A stretch of 60,799 nucleotides of DNA from CANNDT01 sp945876205 (GTDB lineage Bacteria > Acidobacteriota > Vicinamibacteria > Vicinamibacterales > UBA2999). The position numbers and the translations under genes were made by a program. The stretch spans positions 1-60,799 of the forward strand of contig CANNDT010000014.1 of the NCBI GenBank assembly GCA_947503365.1. The letters run 5' to 3'. Below are positions 34,169-42,722 of the stretch, piece after piece (position 1 is the first letter of the stretch; each line of letters begins with the position of its first letter). Under the pieces are notes generated by a model. The model worked only from the letters and a program-made list of their open reading frames with translations. It ran no database searches and had not been told where the DNA came from.

Positions 34169-35467
34169 ATGTTTCAGAAGCTTGTCGTGCTCGTGTTGCT
34201 GGCGGCTGCGACGGCGGTGTCGCAGGCCCAGACCCAGACGACGCCCAATCCCGCCGTCAGTGCGCCGGTGACCGGACCAGGCCCGATCTACCCGGGGTTG
34301 CAGCGCGTGCCGGCGGGCACCGGGCTCCCGGATCAGAAGTACTCGGTCACGGAGTACTTCGTGTCGGGGACGGCCAGCGGCAAGCCCTACACGACGCGGA
34401 TTCTCGTCCGTAAGCCGGACGACCCGAAGCGCTTCAGCGGCATCGTCGTCGCCGAAGCGATGCATGCGAGCGGCAATAGCTGGATGTTCTACTTCACGCG
34501 CATTCACATGATGCGCAGCGGGCACATCTCGGTGGAGATCGCGCCGCAGAAGGAAGGCACCGAGGCGACGGTCGTCAAGGCGAATCCGGAGCGCTACAAG
34601 ACGATCAGCCTGGTGGACCAGGGTCAGGCCAACGAGATCCTCGCGCAGGTCGGTGCGCTACTGAAGGGCAACGGCCCGACGTCGCCGCTCGCCGGCATGC
34701 GCGTGCGTCACCTGTTTCTGATGGGCACGTCACAATCAGCGGGCACGCTCCGCGGCTACCTGCCAGCGCACGCGACCTGGCGGATGCCCGATGGGAAGCC
34801 GATCTACGACGGATTCCTCGCCACCAGCACCGCGGGAATGCCGATTCCCAAGATTGACGTACCGCTCGTCCAGATCGCCACGCAGACAGAAATCTTCCGG
34901 GGCGCGGCCAACGGTGAGACGCACCGGCGTCCGGACGGAGACGCGCCGGGCGATCAGTTCCGCCTCTACGAAATCGCGGGGATGCCGCATAACGATTCGC
35001 GCGAGAACCCGACCTACGATCCCAATCCCTGCAAGATGCCCGTCTCGACGTATCCGGTGGGCTCGATGATGGCGTTAGGCCTGCATCACCTCATCGAGTG
35101 GGTCGACAAAGGTACCGTGCCGCCGCGCGCCGACCGCATCGTCGTGGAAAACGGCGCGATCGCGGTGGACGCGCATGGCAACGCCAGGGGCGGTGTGCGT
35201 AACACCTACGTGGACGTGCCGGTCGCAAAGTACGGCGTGCCCAATAACGCCGATCCGAAGCCGGGCACGCGCGACGATTTCTACTGCGGCATCGGCGGAT
35301 ATCAGATCGCGATGACCGGCGATCAACTGCACGCGCTCTACAAGGACGCGTCGGCGTATCGCGGCAAGGTGAAGCAGAGACTCGACGAGCTGACGAAGGC
35401 CGGCTGGTTCCTGCCGGAGTATGCGGGACAAGTCACGGGTGACGCCGTGAAGGTGCAAATCCCATGA
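34169..35467 (+). CDS. Exported alpha/beta-hydrolase domain-containing protein
   Basis: 432 residues. Signal peptide 1-21 (TAVSQAQ). The body matches the 'alpha/beta hydrolase domain' family (Abhydrolase_10-like): TTRILVRKPDDPKRFSGIVVAEAMHASG, the elbow LMGTSQSAGTLRGYLPAH with a Ser nucleophile, PLVQIATQTEIF and AGMPHNDSRENPTYDPNPC. Esterase or lactonase activity on a hydrophobic small molecule is likely. Its stop overlaps the next start as ATGA. AGGAG lies upstream of ATG 34169. It leads the third DUF6152/WEGDTLVVD operon of the window's middle part. Confidence 0.83.
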   Translation: MFQKLVVLVLLAAATAVSQAQTQTTPNPAVSAPVTGPGPIYPGLQRVPAGTGLPDQKYSVTEYFVSGTASGKPYTTRILVRKPDDPKRFSGIVVAEAMHASGNSWMFYFTRIHMMRSGHISVEIAPQKEGTEATVVKANPERYKTISLVDQGQANEILAQVGALLKGNGPTSPLAGMRVRHLFLMGTSQSAGTLRGYLPAHATWRMPDGKPIYDGFLATSTAGMPIPKIDVPLVQIATQTEIFRGAANGETHRRPDGDAPGDQFRLYEIAGMPHNDSRENPTYDPNPCKMPVSTYPVGSMMALGLHHLIEWVDKGTVPPRADRIVVENGAIAVDAHGNARGGVRNTYVDVPVAKYGVPNNADPKPGTRDDFYCGIGGYQIAMTGDQLHALYKDASAYRGKVKQRLDELTKAGWFLPEYAGQVTGDAVKVQIP

Positions 35468-36261
35468 AACTACTTGTATGTGTCGGTATGCTGCTCACCG
35501 CCGCTGCGGCGAGCGCTCAGAATCAAGCCGCGCTGCCCGACTGGACCGGCGTCTGGCAGATGCAGGGCGGCACGGTGTTCGACCGCGCCACGCAGACAGG
35601 CCAGGGTGGCGCCTTGTCGAAGGGCGTGCGGGAGCACCCACCCTACAACGCCGAATTCGAGGCGATGTATCAGCGGAACCTGAAGCTCAGGGACTCGGAA
35701 AAGCTTCCCGACCCCATCAATACATGCGGAACCCCTGCCGGTTTCCCACGGTTGCTGAACGTGCCCGACACCTACGAGTTCGTGGTGCGGCCCGAACAGA
35801 CCTGGATCCTTACGGAAAACGGTCCGAACGTGATGAGGATCTATACGGATGGGCGCGCGCATCCGGCCCCGGACGACAGATGGCCCACCTACACCGGGGA
35901 TTCCGTTGGCCACTGGGAAGGCGATACGCTGGTGATCGACACGGTGAGCACGAGGATGTCGCACTACCCCGAGTCTGGTGACACCGTGCTCGATCGGTCC
36001 GGGCTGATCTTGAGCGACGCGGCGCACATCGTCACGCGCCTGCGCAGGCTCGATGAGCAGACCATGGAAGCGAAGATGGTGATCGAAGATCCGAAAGCGC
36101 TGACGGCGCCCTGGAACGTCACGAAGACGTACCGTCGCCTGCCGAAAGGCACGCGGGTCTACGACTACGCGTGCGCGGAGAACAACCGGAATCCCGTCGC
36201 CCCAACGGGCGAGACGCTCATCCTCGGGCCAGACGGAAAGCCCCTGGGCGCCGCGAAGTAG
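35464..36261 (+). CDS. Exported WEGDTLVVD-family protein
   Basis: 265 residues. Signal peptide 1-19 (AAASAQ). PDWTGVWQMQGG, NTCGTPAGFPRLLNV (conserved Cys), TDGRAHPAPDDRWPTYTG, DSVGHWEGDTLVIDTVSTRM, and RVYDYACAENNRNP (second Cys). The start is coupled to the preceding hydrolase stop (ATGA), so synthesis of the two is linked. A DUF6152 gene follows after 20 bases. The lack of an Asp-rich substrate pocket makes a binding rather than enzymatic role as likely as catalysis; neither is shown. Confidence 0.82.
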   Translation: MKLLVCVGMLLTAAAASAQNQAALPDWTGVWQMQGGTVFDRATQTGQGGALSKGVREHPPYNAEFEAMYQRNLKLRDSEKLPDPINTCGTPAGFPRLLNVPDTYEFVVRPEQTWILTENGPNVMRIYTDGRAHPAPDDRWPTYTGDSVGHWEGDTLVIDTVSTRMSHYPESGDTVLDRSGLILSDAAHIVTRLRRLDEQTMEAKMVIEDPKALTAPWNVTKTYRRLPKGTRVYDYACAENNRNPVAPTGETLILGPDGKPLGAAK

Positions 36262-36281
36262 GAATAGTGGAGGGAATGGCC

Positions 36282-36665
36282 ATGAGATCGAAGTTGATTG
36301 CGGCGCTGCTCGTGACGTGTGGATTGTTGGTGGCGGCGCAGACGCTGGTCGCGCATCACGCCGGCACGATGTTCGACGAAAACAAGACGACGGAGTTGAC
36401 CGGAACCATCAAGGAGTTCCAGTTTACGAACCCGCACGCCTGGATCCAGGTGATGGCCGACACGAAGCCGGGCGAGGCGCCGAAGGAATGGAGCGTCGAG
36501 TGGGGCAGCCCGAATCAGCTCTCACGCCAGGGCATCCGGCCGTCGACGTTCAAGGCGGGCACCAGGGTGACGATGCGAATCCATCCGATGCGCGACGGCT
36601 CGGCCGCCGGCAACTTCGTGGCTGCGAAGTTCGAGGATGGAAAAGTCGTCGGCCGCTGGGAGTAG
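36282..36665 (+). CDS. DUF6152 family exported protein
   Basis: 127 residues from ATG 36282 (GGAGG eight bases upstream; ATG 36276 is too close to that site). Signal peptide ends TLVA, leaving His-His-Ala-Gly. ELTGTIKEFQFTNPHAWIQV has the Gly and NPH (mature His28). EWGSPNQLSRQGIRP and MRIHPMRDGSAAG match relatives. It is the last gene of the 34.2-kb operon and converges with the dctA-like gene. Confidence 0.85.
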   Translation: MRSKLIAALLVTCGLLVAAQTLVAHHAGTMFDENKTTELTGTIKEFQFTNPHAWIQVMADTKPGEAPKEWSVEWGSPNQLSRQGIRPSTFKAGTRVTMRIHPMRDGSAAGNFVAAKFEDGKVVGRWE

Positions 36666-36678
36666 CGCTTCTGCAGGC

Positions 36679-37977
36679 TTATTGATATTCGGGCCTGGTG
36701 GCTTCCACCAGGCCCGGCTCACGCCGCAGCTCGGATTCGAGCGTCACGAGATCCACCGCCCTCTCCAGTTTCGCAATCACGAGCGTCGCCAGGGCGTTGC
36801 CGAGCACGTTCACGGGGACGAAAACCGACGACAGCAGGCGATGCACGCCCAGGATCAGTCCAACGGCGGCGACCGGTATCGTGCCGCTCGACGCCAGTGT
36901 CGACGCGAGGACGACGATCGCCGACCCCGCAACACCTGCCCCACCCTTTGACGTGAACAGCATCACGGCGAGCAGTCCCAGTTGCTGACCCACGGATAAG
37001 TCGATCCCGACAGCCTGCGCGAGGAACACGGACACGGTCGCGAAATACAGGCACGTGCCGTCATGGTTGAACGCGTAGCCGGCCGGCAACACGAGCGCGA
37101 CGACCGGTTCGTCGACACCGAGCTGGCGGAGCTTGGCGTTCAGCCGCGGGAACACCGATTCGCTCGAGCTCGTACCGACGACGATCATCAGCTCCGCTCC
37201 GATGTAGCGGATCAGCCGAAGGATGTTGATGCCGAAGCCCCAGGCGATCGGTGTCAGCACCAGCACCACGAACAGCAGGCAGCACACGTAGAATTCAGCC
37301 ACCAGGCGTCCGAGAGCCAGGAGCGACGACGGCCCGAACCTGCCCACCGTGAACGCAATGGCGCCGAACGCCCCGATCGGCGCGACGTACATCACGATGC
37401 CGATCATCTTGAACAGCACCTGCGACAGGAAGTGGATGCCGTCGACCATCGGCTTTGCCCGCGGCCCCATCGAGAGCAAGCCGAACGCAAACATCAACGA
37501 GAAGAACAGCACCGGGATCACGTCGCCATCGGCGAAGGCGCCCACCGCGCTCTCGGGCACGAGCGCGAGCAGGAAGTCGCCGAATCCGACGTGATGGGCC
37601 AACCCATCGGTGTTGGGTGCGCCGGCGCCCGTCAACGAGGCCGGGTCGACATTCATGCCGACACCGGGCGCCCAGACATTCACCAGCACGAGACCGAGCA
37701 CCAGCGCGATCGTCGTCACGATCTCGAAATAAATCAGCGCCTTGATCGCGACGCGGCCGACGCGCTTGGCTTCGCCGACGCTGGCGATGCCATGCACGAC
37801 CGTGCAGAAGATGATCGGTGCCACCAGCATCCGCACGAGCTTGATGAAGAAGTCGCCGAGCGGTTTCATCGAGTCGGCGCTGCCGGGCCACAGGTAGCCG
37901 ACGAGCACGCCCAGCAGCATCGCCACCAGGATCTGGACCGAGAGGTCTTTATAGAGAGGCCGCGATCGTGACGTCAT
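36679..37977 (-). CDS. dctA: Dicarboxylate:cation symporter (DctA/DAACS family)
   Basis: 432 residues with eight helices plus two hairpins expected for the family. MKPLGDFFIKLVRMLVAPIIF, the serine-rich SSSESVFPRLNAKL in the first re-entrant hairpin, GYAFNHDGTCLYF with the substrate Asp and Asn, and FTSKGGAGVAGSAIVVLA in the second hairpin are diagnostic of DAACS transporters; the GYAFNHDG variant fits C4-dicarboxylate importers. Its ATG overlaps the stop of the preceding gene (TGATG). It is the last gene of a three-gene operon with decarboxylase- and lactonase-like enzymes. Confidence 0.9.
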   Translation of the reverse strand: MTSRSRPLYKDLSVQILVAMLLGVLVGYLWPGSADSMKPLGDFFIKLVRMLVAPIIFCTVVHGIASVGEAKRVGRVAIKALIYFEIVTTIALVLGLVLVNVWAPGVGMNVDPASLTGAGAPNTDGLAHHVGFGDFLLALVPESAVGAFADGDVIPVLFFSLMFAFGLLSMGPRAKPMVDGIHFLSQVLFKMIGIVMYVAPIGAFGAIAFTVGRFGPSSLLALGRLVAEFYVCCLLFVVLVLTPIAWGFGINILRLIRYIGAELMIVVGTSSSESVFPRLNAKLRQLGVDEPVVALVLPAGYAFNHDGTCLYFATVSVFLAQAVGIDLSVGQQLGLLAVMLFTSKGGAGVAGSAIVVLASTLASSGTIPVAAVGLILGVHRLLSSVFVPVNVLGNALATLVIAKLERAVDLVTLESELRREPGLVEATRPEYQ

Positions 37978-38885
37978 CAGTCCCCAGCCGTGCCAAGAAT
38001 GCGTGACGCATCGGCAAGCAGTTCGTCGACGGAGGGACGCCGTGGCAGGAGACCCTGGTCGAAGGCGTAGGAGGCAACCTGGTCCAGTGACCGGCTGACA
38101 GCGCCGATACCAAAGCGCAGCGGATCGTCCGGCCCCGTTGGCAGCGCGGCGGCCGCGCGACTCTCCTTGAGCACACGGTAGACCTCGCGCACGACGTCTG
38201 GACGCGACTGGACGATCGATGTCCGCATCACGGCGAGATGATTGATCGGTACTCCGCCATGACCGCGCGCCCAGCGCTGACCCGCGGCCTCGTGGTCGGG
38301 GATCAGGTGCTTCAGCGGACCCTCTTCAGCCACGTCGCCGAGGATCGCGGCGTCGATCTCGCCGTCGAGCAGCATCTGTCTGAGGACCTTGCCCTCGGCC
38401 GCCCGCTCGACAGTTGGAGGATCGCGGTACTCGGCGACATGCGGATCCTCGAAGGTCACCCACCTCACCGTCTCGAGGTCGACACCGTAGTCGTCCGCCA
38501 GGAATCCACGCACCCACGTGCCCGTCGTCTGGGTATAGGCGCGGACGCCAACGCGTTTGCCATTCAGATCCGACGCCGCCAGCGGGCCCCTGTCGGCGTT
38601 GTAGAAGATCGTGTGGTGCTGGTTGCGGCCGACAATCGTCGCTGGCAGCAGGACGTAGGGCTTGTCGTACGCCTGCGCCTGCAGGATCGTCACGATGGCA
38701 AGCTCGGCAAAGTCATATTTGAGATCGCGCACCGTCGCCTTGAACTGCGTGTTGACCACCTTGACCTCGAAATAATCGAAGGTCACGAGCGGCGAGGATA
38801 CCTGGCCGCTCCTCAACGCCCTGGTGCCCGGGTGGTTACCGAGCAATGAGTGCAGGGTGACGGGCTCGCCCATGGCCGGCGTCAC
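37977..38885 (-). CDS. 4,5-dihydroxyphthalate decarboxylase-like protein (NMT1/periplasmic-binding fold)
   Basis: 302 residues with no signal peptide or lipobox. VKVVNTQFKATVRDLKYDFAELAIVTILQA, NQHHTIFYNADRGPLAASDLNGKRVGV, TTGTWVRGFLADDYGVDLE and DGEIDAAILG resemble the phthalate-pathway decarboxylase Pht5 and the NMT1/ABC substrate-binding fold. The missing export signal and the operon position favour a cytosolic enzyme over a transport protein. The stop overlaps dctA; the start overlaps the lactonase-like gene (ATGA). The reaction is probably decarboxylation of an aromatic or cyclic dicarboxylate; the exact substrate is unknown. Confidence 0.72.
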   Translation of the reverse strand: MTPAMGEPVTLHSLLGNHPGTRALRSGQVSSPLVTFDYFEVKVVNTQFKATVRDLKYDFAELAIVTILQAQAYDKPYVLLPATIVGRNQHHTIFYNADRGPLAASDLNGKRVGVRAYTQTTGTWVRGFLADDYGVDLETVRWVTFEDPHVAEYRDPPTVERAAEGKVLRQMLLDGEIDAAILGDVAEEGPLKHLIPDHEAAGQRWARGHGGVPINHLAVMRTSIVQSRPDVVREVYRVLKESRAAAALPTGPDDPLRFGIGAVSRSLDQVASYAFDQGLLPRRPSVDELLADASRILGTAGD

Positions 38886-39739
38886 GAGCGGTCAGCCAGC
38901 GACGGGTAGAGCGCCTGGGCCGTGCGCGAAAAGATCCACTCACGATCGCCGGCCGGCAGAAAGGCCAAGGTGTCCTGAGCGAGCGCGACGAGCTCCGGCA
39001 GCGACTTCTCCGATGCCGGGTAATTCGAGCCCCACGCGATCCGCGACGCGCCGAAATCCGAGACGAGTCGTCCGAAGAACGTCTCGGGAGTCGCCTGTCC
39101 ATTCCGTGCACCGACGAAGTTCCGTTCGGTGACTTTCAGATACACGTTCGGGTACCTGGCGAGACCCCAGAGGCTGTTGGCCGCGGCGTACGGCGGGCCG
39201 TCGTCCTGCACCGGCCGCGCCAAGTGGTCGAGGATCACGCGCAGTCGCGGAACGCGCTCGAGCACATTCACGATCTGCGGAATGCCGTCTGCCGTCATCT
39301 GCAGGCAGACCAGAAGGCCCTCTTCCTCGGCTTTGCGCCATGCCGGGAACGAACGAGGGTCGTCCAGCCAGCCGGCTTGTCCGGGCATCGTGCTTCCGGT
39401 CGTGAACAGCCTCATGCCGGTCATGCCTCTTGCGATCCAATGCGCGATCGTGTCGGGGGCATCGGGGGCGAGGGGGTCGATCGAGAACACGCCCGCGAAC
39501 CGTCCCGGATACGCGTTGACCGCATCAGCGACGTAGGAGTTGTCGTGGCCGTAGCAGGTCGAGGCCTGGACGAGCGCCGCCTTCCGCACGCCGGCGCGCT
39601 CTTGTTCCGCGATCAGTTGTTCGACGCTGACCGGCCGCTCGCTCGACCATGTGGACTGATGGCCTCCAATGGGCGCGCGCGGATAACGTCGCGTGTCGGT
39701 GGAAATGACGTGGGGATGGATGTCGACGACGTTGAGCAC
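38882..39739 (-). CDS. Amidohydrolase, 2-pyrone-4,6-dicarboxylate lactonase-like
   Basis: 285 residues from GTG 39739 (VLNVVDIHPHVISTDTRRYP). The N-terminal IHPH metal site, RKAALVQASTCYGHDNSYVA, GMTGMRLFT, LRVILDHLARP and RIAWGSNYPASE at the end form the PDC-lactonase/ACMSD TIM-barrel pattern. Such enzymes open the pyrone ring in aromatic catabolism or decarboxylate related acids. Upstream GTG is preferred because the frame farther up overlaps the divergent transporter. First gene of the operon with the decarboxylase-like gene and dctA. Confidence 0.8.
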   Translation of the reverse strand: MLNVVDIHPHVISTDTRRYPRAPIGGHQSTWSSERPVSVEQLIAEQERAGVRKAALVQASTCYGHDNSYVADAVNAYPGRFAGVFSIDPLAPDAPDTIAHWIARGMTGMRLFTTGSTMPGQAGWLDDPRSFPAWRKAEEEGLLVCLQMTADGIPQIVNVLERVPRLRVILDHLARPVQDDGPPYAAANSLWGLARYPNVYLKVTERNFVGARNGQATPETFFGRLVSDFGASRIAWGSNYPASEKSLPELVALAQDTLAFLPAGDREWIFSRTAQALYPSLADRS

Positions 39740-39759
39740 GGGAAGGATTCTATGACATC

Positions 39760-41175
39760 GTGTTCCTCCTGAACTCGACACTCCATCCCCGTCGGCTCGC
39801 GTTCGTGGCGTTCGTCGGCCTTGCGATCTGGGCGCTTCCACGACCCGACGCCGTCGATCCGCGCGCCTGGCGGCTGTTCGCGATCTTCGTCGCGACGGTC
39901 GTCGGCATCATTGCCAAGCCGCTGCCGATCGGCGCGATGGCGTTTGTCGGCATCGCCGCGGCCCTGGCGACGAGAACCCTGACGATCGCCGAGGCGCTCA
40001 GCGGCTTCGGCAACGCGACGGTCTGGCTCGTGGTGGCGGCGTTCTTCCTGGCGGCCGGCTTCATCAGGACCGGGCTCGGGGAGCGGATCGCCTACCACCT
40101 GGTCGCCCGCTTTGGTCGCAGCACGCTCGGCCTCGGCTATAGCCTCGTCGCCGCGGACCTCGTGCTCGCACCGATGATCCCGAGCAACACCGCGCGTGCG
40201 GGCGGCGTCATCTTTCCGATCCTGCAGTCGCTCACGAAGACGATGAGCGCCGCCAATCCCGTCGCCGCCGTGCAGGCACGCGCGTTCCTGACGCTCGCGG
40301 CCTACAACGGCACCGTGATCACCAGCGCGATGTTCATCACGGCGATGGTGGCCAACCCGCTCATCGTGCAGCTCGCGGCGGCACAGGGCGTTCAGATCTC
40401 GTGGGGATTGTGGGCGCTTGCGGCCGTGGTGCCCGGGATCGCCAGCCTGATTGTCGTGCCGATGGTGATCTATCGTCTCTGCGCCTGCGGCCACGGCCGC
40501 AACGATGAGGCGCCCGAGTTCGCGAGGCAGGCCCTGGTCACAATGGGTCCCGTGAAACGCGGTGAACTGGTGATGGCCACGGTCGCGATCGTGTTGCTGG
40601 GCGCCTGGATCGCCGGGACATTCATCGGTCTCGATCCGACGGCGGCCGCCATGATCGCCGTCGCGGCGCTGCTCGTGACGGGCGTGCTGCGCTGGGAAGA
40701 CGTCTCAACCGACGCCGAGGCATGGAATACGTTCGTCTGGTTCGCCACGCTCCTGATGATGGCCACGATGCTCGGACAACTGGGCCTCATCGCCTGGTTC
40801 ACCGAACTGGTCAGACCGCTGTTCGTCGGGGTTGGATGGGTAACGGGATTTCTTGGACTCGTGTTCGTCTACTTCTACACGCACTACTTCTTCGCGAGCA
40901 TCAGCGCGCACGTGAGCGCGATGTATGCGCCGTTTCTCGCGGTGGCGCTCGCCATCGGCGTTCCGCCGCTTCTCGCCGCACTCGTCCTCGGGTTTTCGAG
41001 CAACCTGTTCGCGTGCCTGACGCACTATGGAACGGCACCCGCCCCGATCCTGTTTGGCAGCGGCAACTGCACGCTCGGTCAATGGTGGCGAGTCGGCGCC
41101 GTCGTCAGCGTCGTCAACATCGCCATCTGGCTCGGGATCGGCGCCGCGTGGTGGCGCCTGCTGGGATTCTGGTAG
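39760..41175 (+). CDS. SLC13/DASS family anion (dicarboxylate) transporter
   Basis: 471 residues from GTG 39760, twelve or so hydrophobic segments. The first conserved hairpin ends LAPMIPSNTARAGGVIFPI, the SNT motif that binds substrate and sodium; the second is THYGTAPAPILFGSG near the C-terminus. LTIAEALSGFGNATVWLVVAAF is also family-typical. Members such as plant DiT1, CitT and YbhI move 2-oxoglutarate, malate, citrate or tartrate. Divergent from the catabolic operon (20 bases between starts) and two bases from the fumarase stop, so it probably exports or imports a related dicarboxylate. Confidence 0.88.
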   Translation: MFLLNSTLHPRRLAFVAFVGLAIWALPRPDAVDPRAWRLFAIFVATVVGIIAKPLPIGAMAFVGIAAALATRTLTIAEALSGFGNATVWLVVAAFFLAAGFIRTGLGERIAYHLVARFGRSTLGLGYSLVAADLVLAPMIPSNTARAGGVIFPILQSLTKTMSAANPVAAVQARAFLTLAAYNGTVITSAMFITAMVANPLIVQLAAAQGVQISWGLWALAAVVPGIASLIVVPMVIYRLCACGHGRNDEAPEFARQALVTMGPVKRGELVMATVAIVLLGAWIAGTFIGLDPTAAAMIAVAALLVTGVLRWEDVSTDAEAWNTFVWFATLLMMATMLGQLGLIAWFTELVRPLFVGVGWVTGFLGLVFVYFYTHYFFASISAHVSAMYAPFLAVALAIGVPPLLAALVLGFSSNLFACLTHYGTAPAPILFGSGNCTLGQWWRVGAVVSVVNIAIWLGIGAAWWRLLGFW

Positions 41176-41177
41176 GT

Positions 41178-42656
41178 CTAGACCGCGTTCAGGGCAATTC
41201 GCCGCTTCCACTCCGCCGGGCCGGTCTCGTGAATCGAGCTCCCCTGCGTATCGACGGCCACCGTCACGGGCATGTTCTCGACGATGAATTCGTAGATGGC
41301 TTCCATGCCGAGCTCCGGAAACGCGACGACTCGTGAGGAGCGGACCGCCTTCGAGACGAGGTATGCCGCGCCGCCGACCGCGACCAGGTAGACCCCTTTG
41401 TGACGCGTGATCGCGGCGACACCTTCGGGGCCGCGCTCCGCCTTGCCGATCATCCCCAGCAGTCCGGTTCTCTCGAGCATCATCTCCGTGAACTTGTCCA
41501 TGCGGGTCGCGGTGGTTGGACCCGCGGGGCCCACGATTTCATCTCTGACTGGATCCACCGGTCCGACGTAGTAGATGAACCGGTTGGTGAAGTCGAGACC
41601 GGGCGGCAGCGTGCCCCCGCTGGCGAAGAGGCGCGCGATGCGCTGGTGCGCCGCATCGCGGCCGGTCAGCAGCGCACCCGAGACGAGCAGGACGTCGCCA
41701 GCCTTCCAGTCCGCGACCTCCGCCCTCGTGATCGTGTCGAGGTTGACGCGGCGAGCCGTCGGCGCCGGCGACCAGTGGACGTCGGGCCAGTCGGCAGGAT
41801 CGGGGATCGGCAGACTCGCCGGCCCGGTGCCGTCGAGCACGAAATGCGCGTGTCGATTTGCTGCGCAGTTTGGAATGAGCCCCACCGGAAGCGCCGCCGC
41901 GTGCGTCGGGTAGTCGAGGATCTTCACGTCAAGGACCGTGGTCAGCCCGCCGAGTCCCTGCGCGCCGATGCCGAGCGCGTTGACGGCGTCGAAGATGGCG
42001 ATCCGGAGCTCCTCGAGCCTGTTCATCGCGCCGCGCGCCTTGAGCTCGTGCATGTCGATCGGCGCGAGTAGCGCCTCTTTCGCCAGCAGCATCGCCTTTT
42101 CCGCCGTGCCGCCGACACCGATTCCCAGCGTCCCCGGAGGACACCATCCGGCGCCCATCGCTGGAACCGTCCTCAACACCCATTCCACCAGGTCGTCAGA
42201 CGGCTTCAGCGTGGCAAACGCGGCCTTGTTCTCCGAGCCGCCGCCCTTCGCCGCCACCTTCACTTCAACGGTGTCGCCGGGCACGAGCCTCGTATGGACG
42301 ACGGCCGGCGTGTTGTCGCCGGTGTTGGTCCGCGAACCCAGGGGGTCGGCGACCATCGACGCGCGCAGGACGTTGGCCGGGTCGAGGTAGGCGCGCCGCA
42401 CCGCCTCGTTCACCATCTCCTCGACGCTGAAATCAGAGTCCCAGCGGACGTTCATGCCCACGTTCAGGAAGACGACGACGATGCCGGTGTCCTGGCAGAT
42501 CGGCCGGCGGCCTTCCGCGCACATGCGTGAATTGGTAAGGATTTGCGCGATGGCATCGCGCGCCGCGGGCGACGCTTCTCGCCGATAGGCCTCGGCAAGC
42601 GCGCGGATGTAGTCGGGCGGATGAAAGCAGGAGATGTGCTGCAGCGCACCAGCCAC
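41178..42656 (-). CDS. fumA: Fumarate hydratase class I (iron-sulfur)
   Basis: 492 residues from GTG 42656. Two-domain class I fumarase: the alpha part has RRPICQDTGIVV (Cys54), GAGWCPPGTLG (Cys172) and LIPNCAANRHAHF (Cys264), the three ligands of the [4Fe-4S] cluster. The beta part has LLVSGALLTGRDAAHQRI, FIYYVGPVDPVRDEIVGPAGPTTATRMDKF and GAAYLVSKAVRSSRVVAFPELGMEAIYEF. It converts fumarate and malate (or a related substrate such as mesaconate or tartrate). Placed with two dicarboxylate transporters, it fits a C4-acid utilisation block. The fumA symbol marks the class; a copy specific to tartrate cannot be excluded. Confidence 0.92.
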   Translation of the reverse strand: MAGALQHISCFHPPDYIRALAEAYRREASPAARDAIAQILTNSRMCAEGRRPICQDTGIVVVFLNVGMNVRWDSDFSVEEMVNEAVRRAYLDPANVLRASMVADPLGSRTNTGDNTPAVVHTRLVPGDTVEVKVAAKGGGSENKAAFATLKPSDDLVEWVLRTVPAMGAGWCPPGTLGIGVGGTAEKAMLLAKEALLAPIDMHELKARGAMNRLEELRIAIFDAVNALGIGAQGLGGLTTVLDVKILDYPTHAAALPVGLIPNCAANRHAHFVLDGTGPASLPIPDPADWPDVHWSPAPTARRVNLDTITRAEVADWKAGDVLLVSGALLTGRDAAHQRIARLFASGGTLPPGLDFTNRFIYYVGPVDPVRDEIVGPAGPTTATRMDKFTEMMLERTGLLGMIGKAERGPEGVAAITRHKGVYLVAVGGAAYLVSKAVRSSRVVAFPELGMEAIYEFIVENMPVTVAVDTQGSSIHETGPAEWKRRIALNAV

Positions 42657-42722
42657 GCTGCTGACGAAATCTTCCCGACGAATCGTGCCGTGACGCGCTG
42701 GTGCCGTACACTGATTCTATCC

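Noticed and set aside
37977..38885. ABC transporter substrate-binding protein
   Set aside because: No signal peptide or lipobox and no permease or ATPase nearby; operon context fits a cytosolic decarboxylase-like enzyme better, though not proven.
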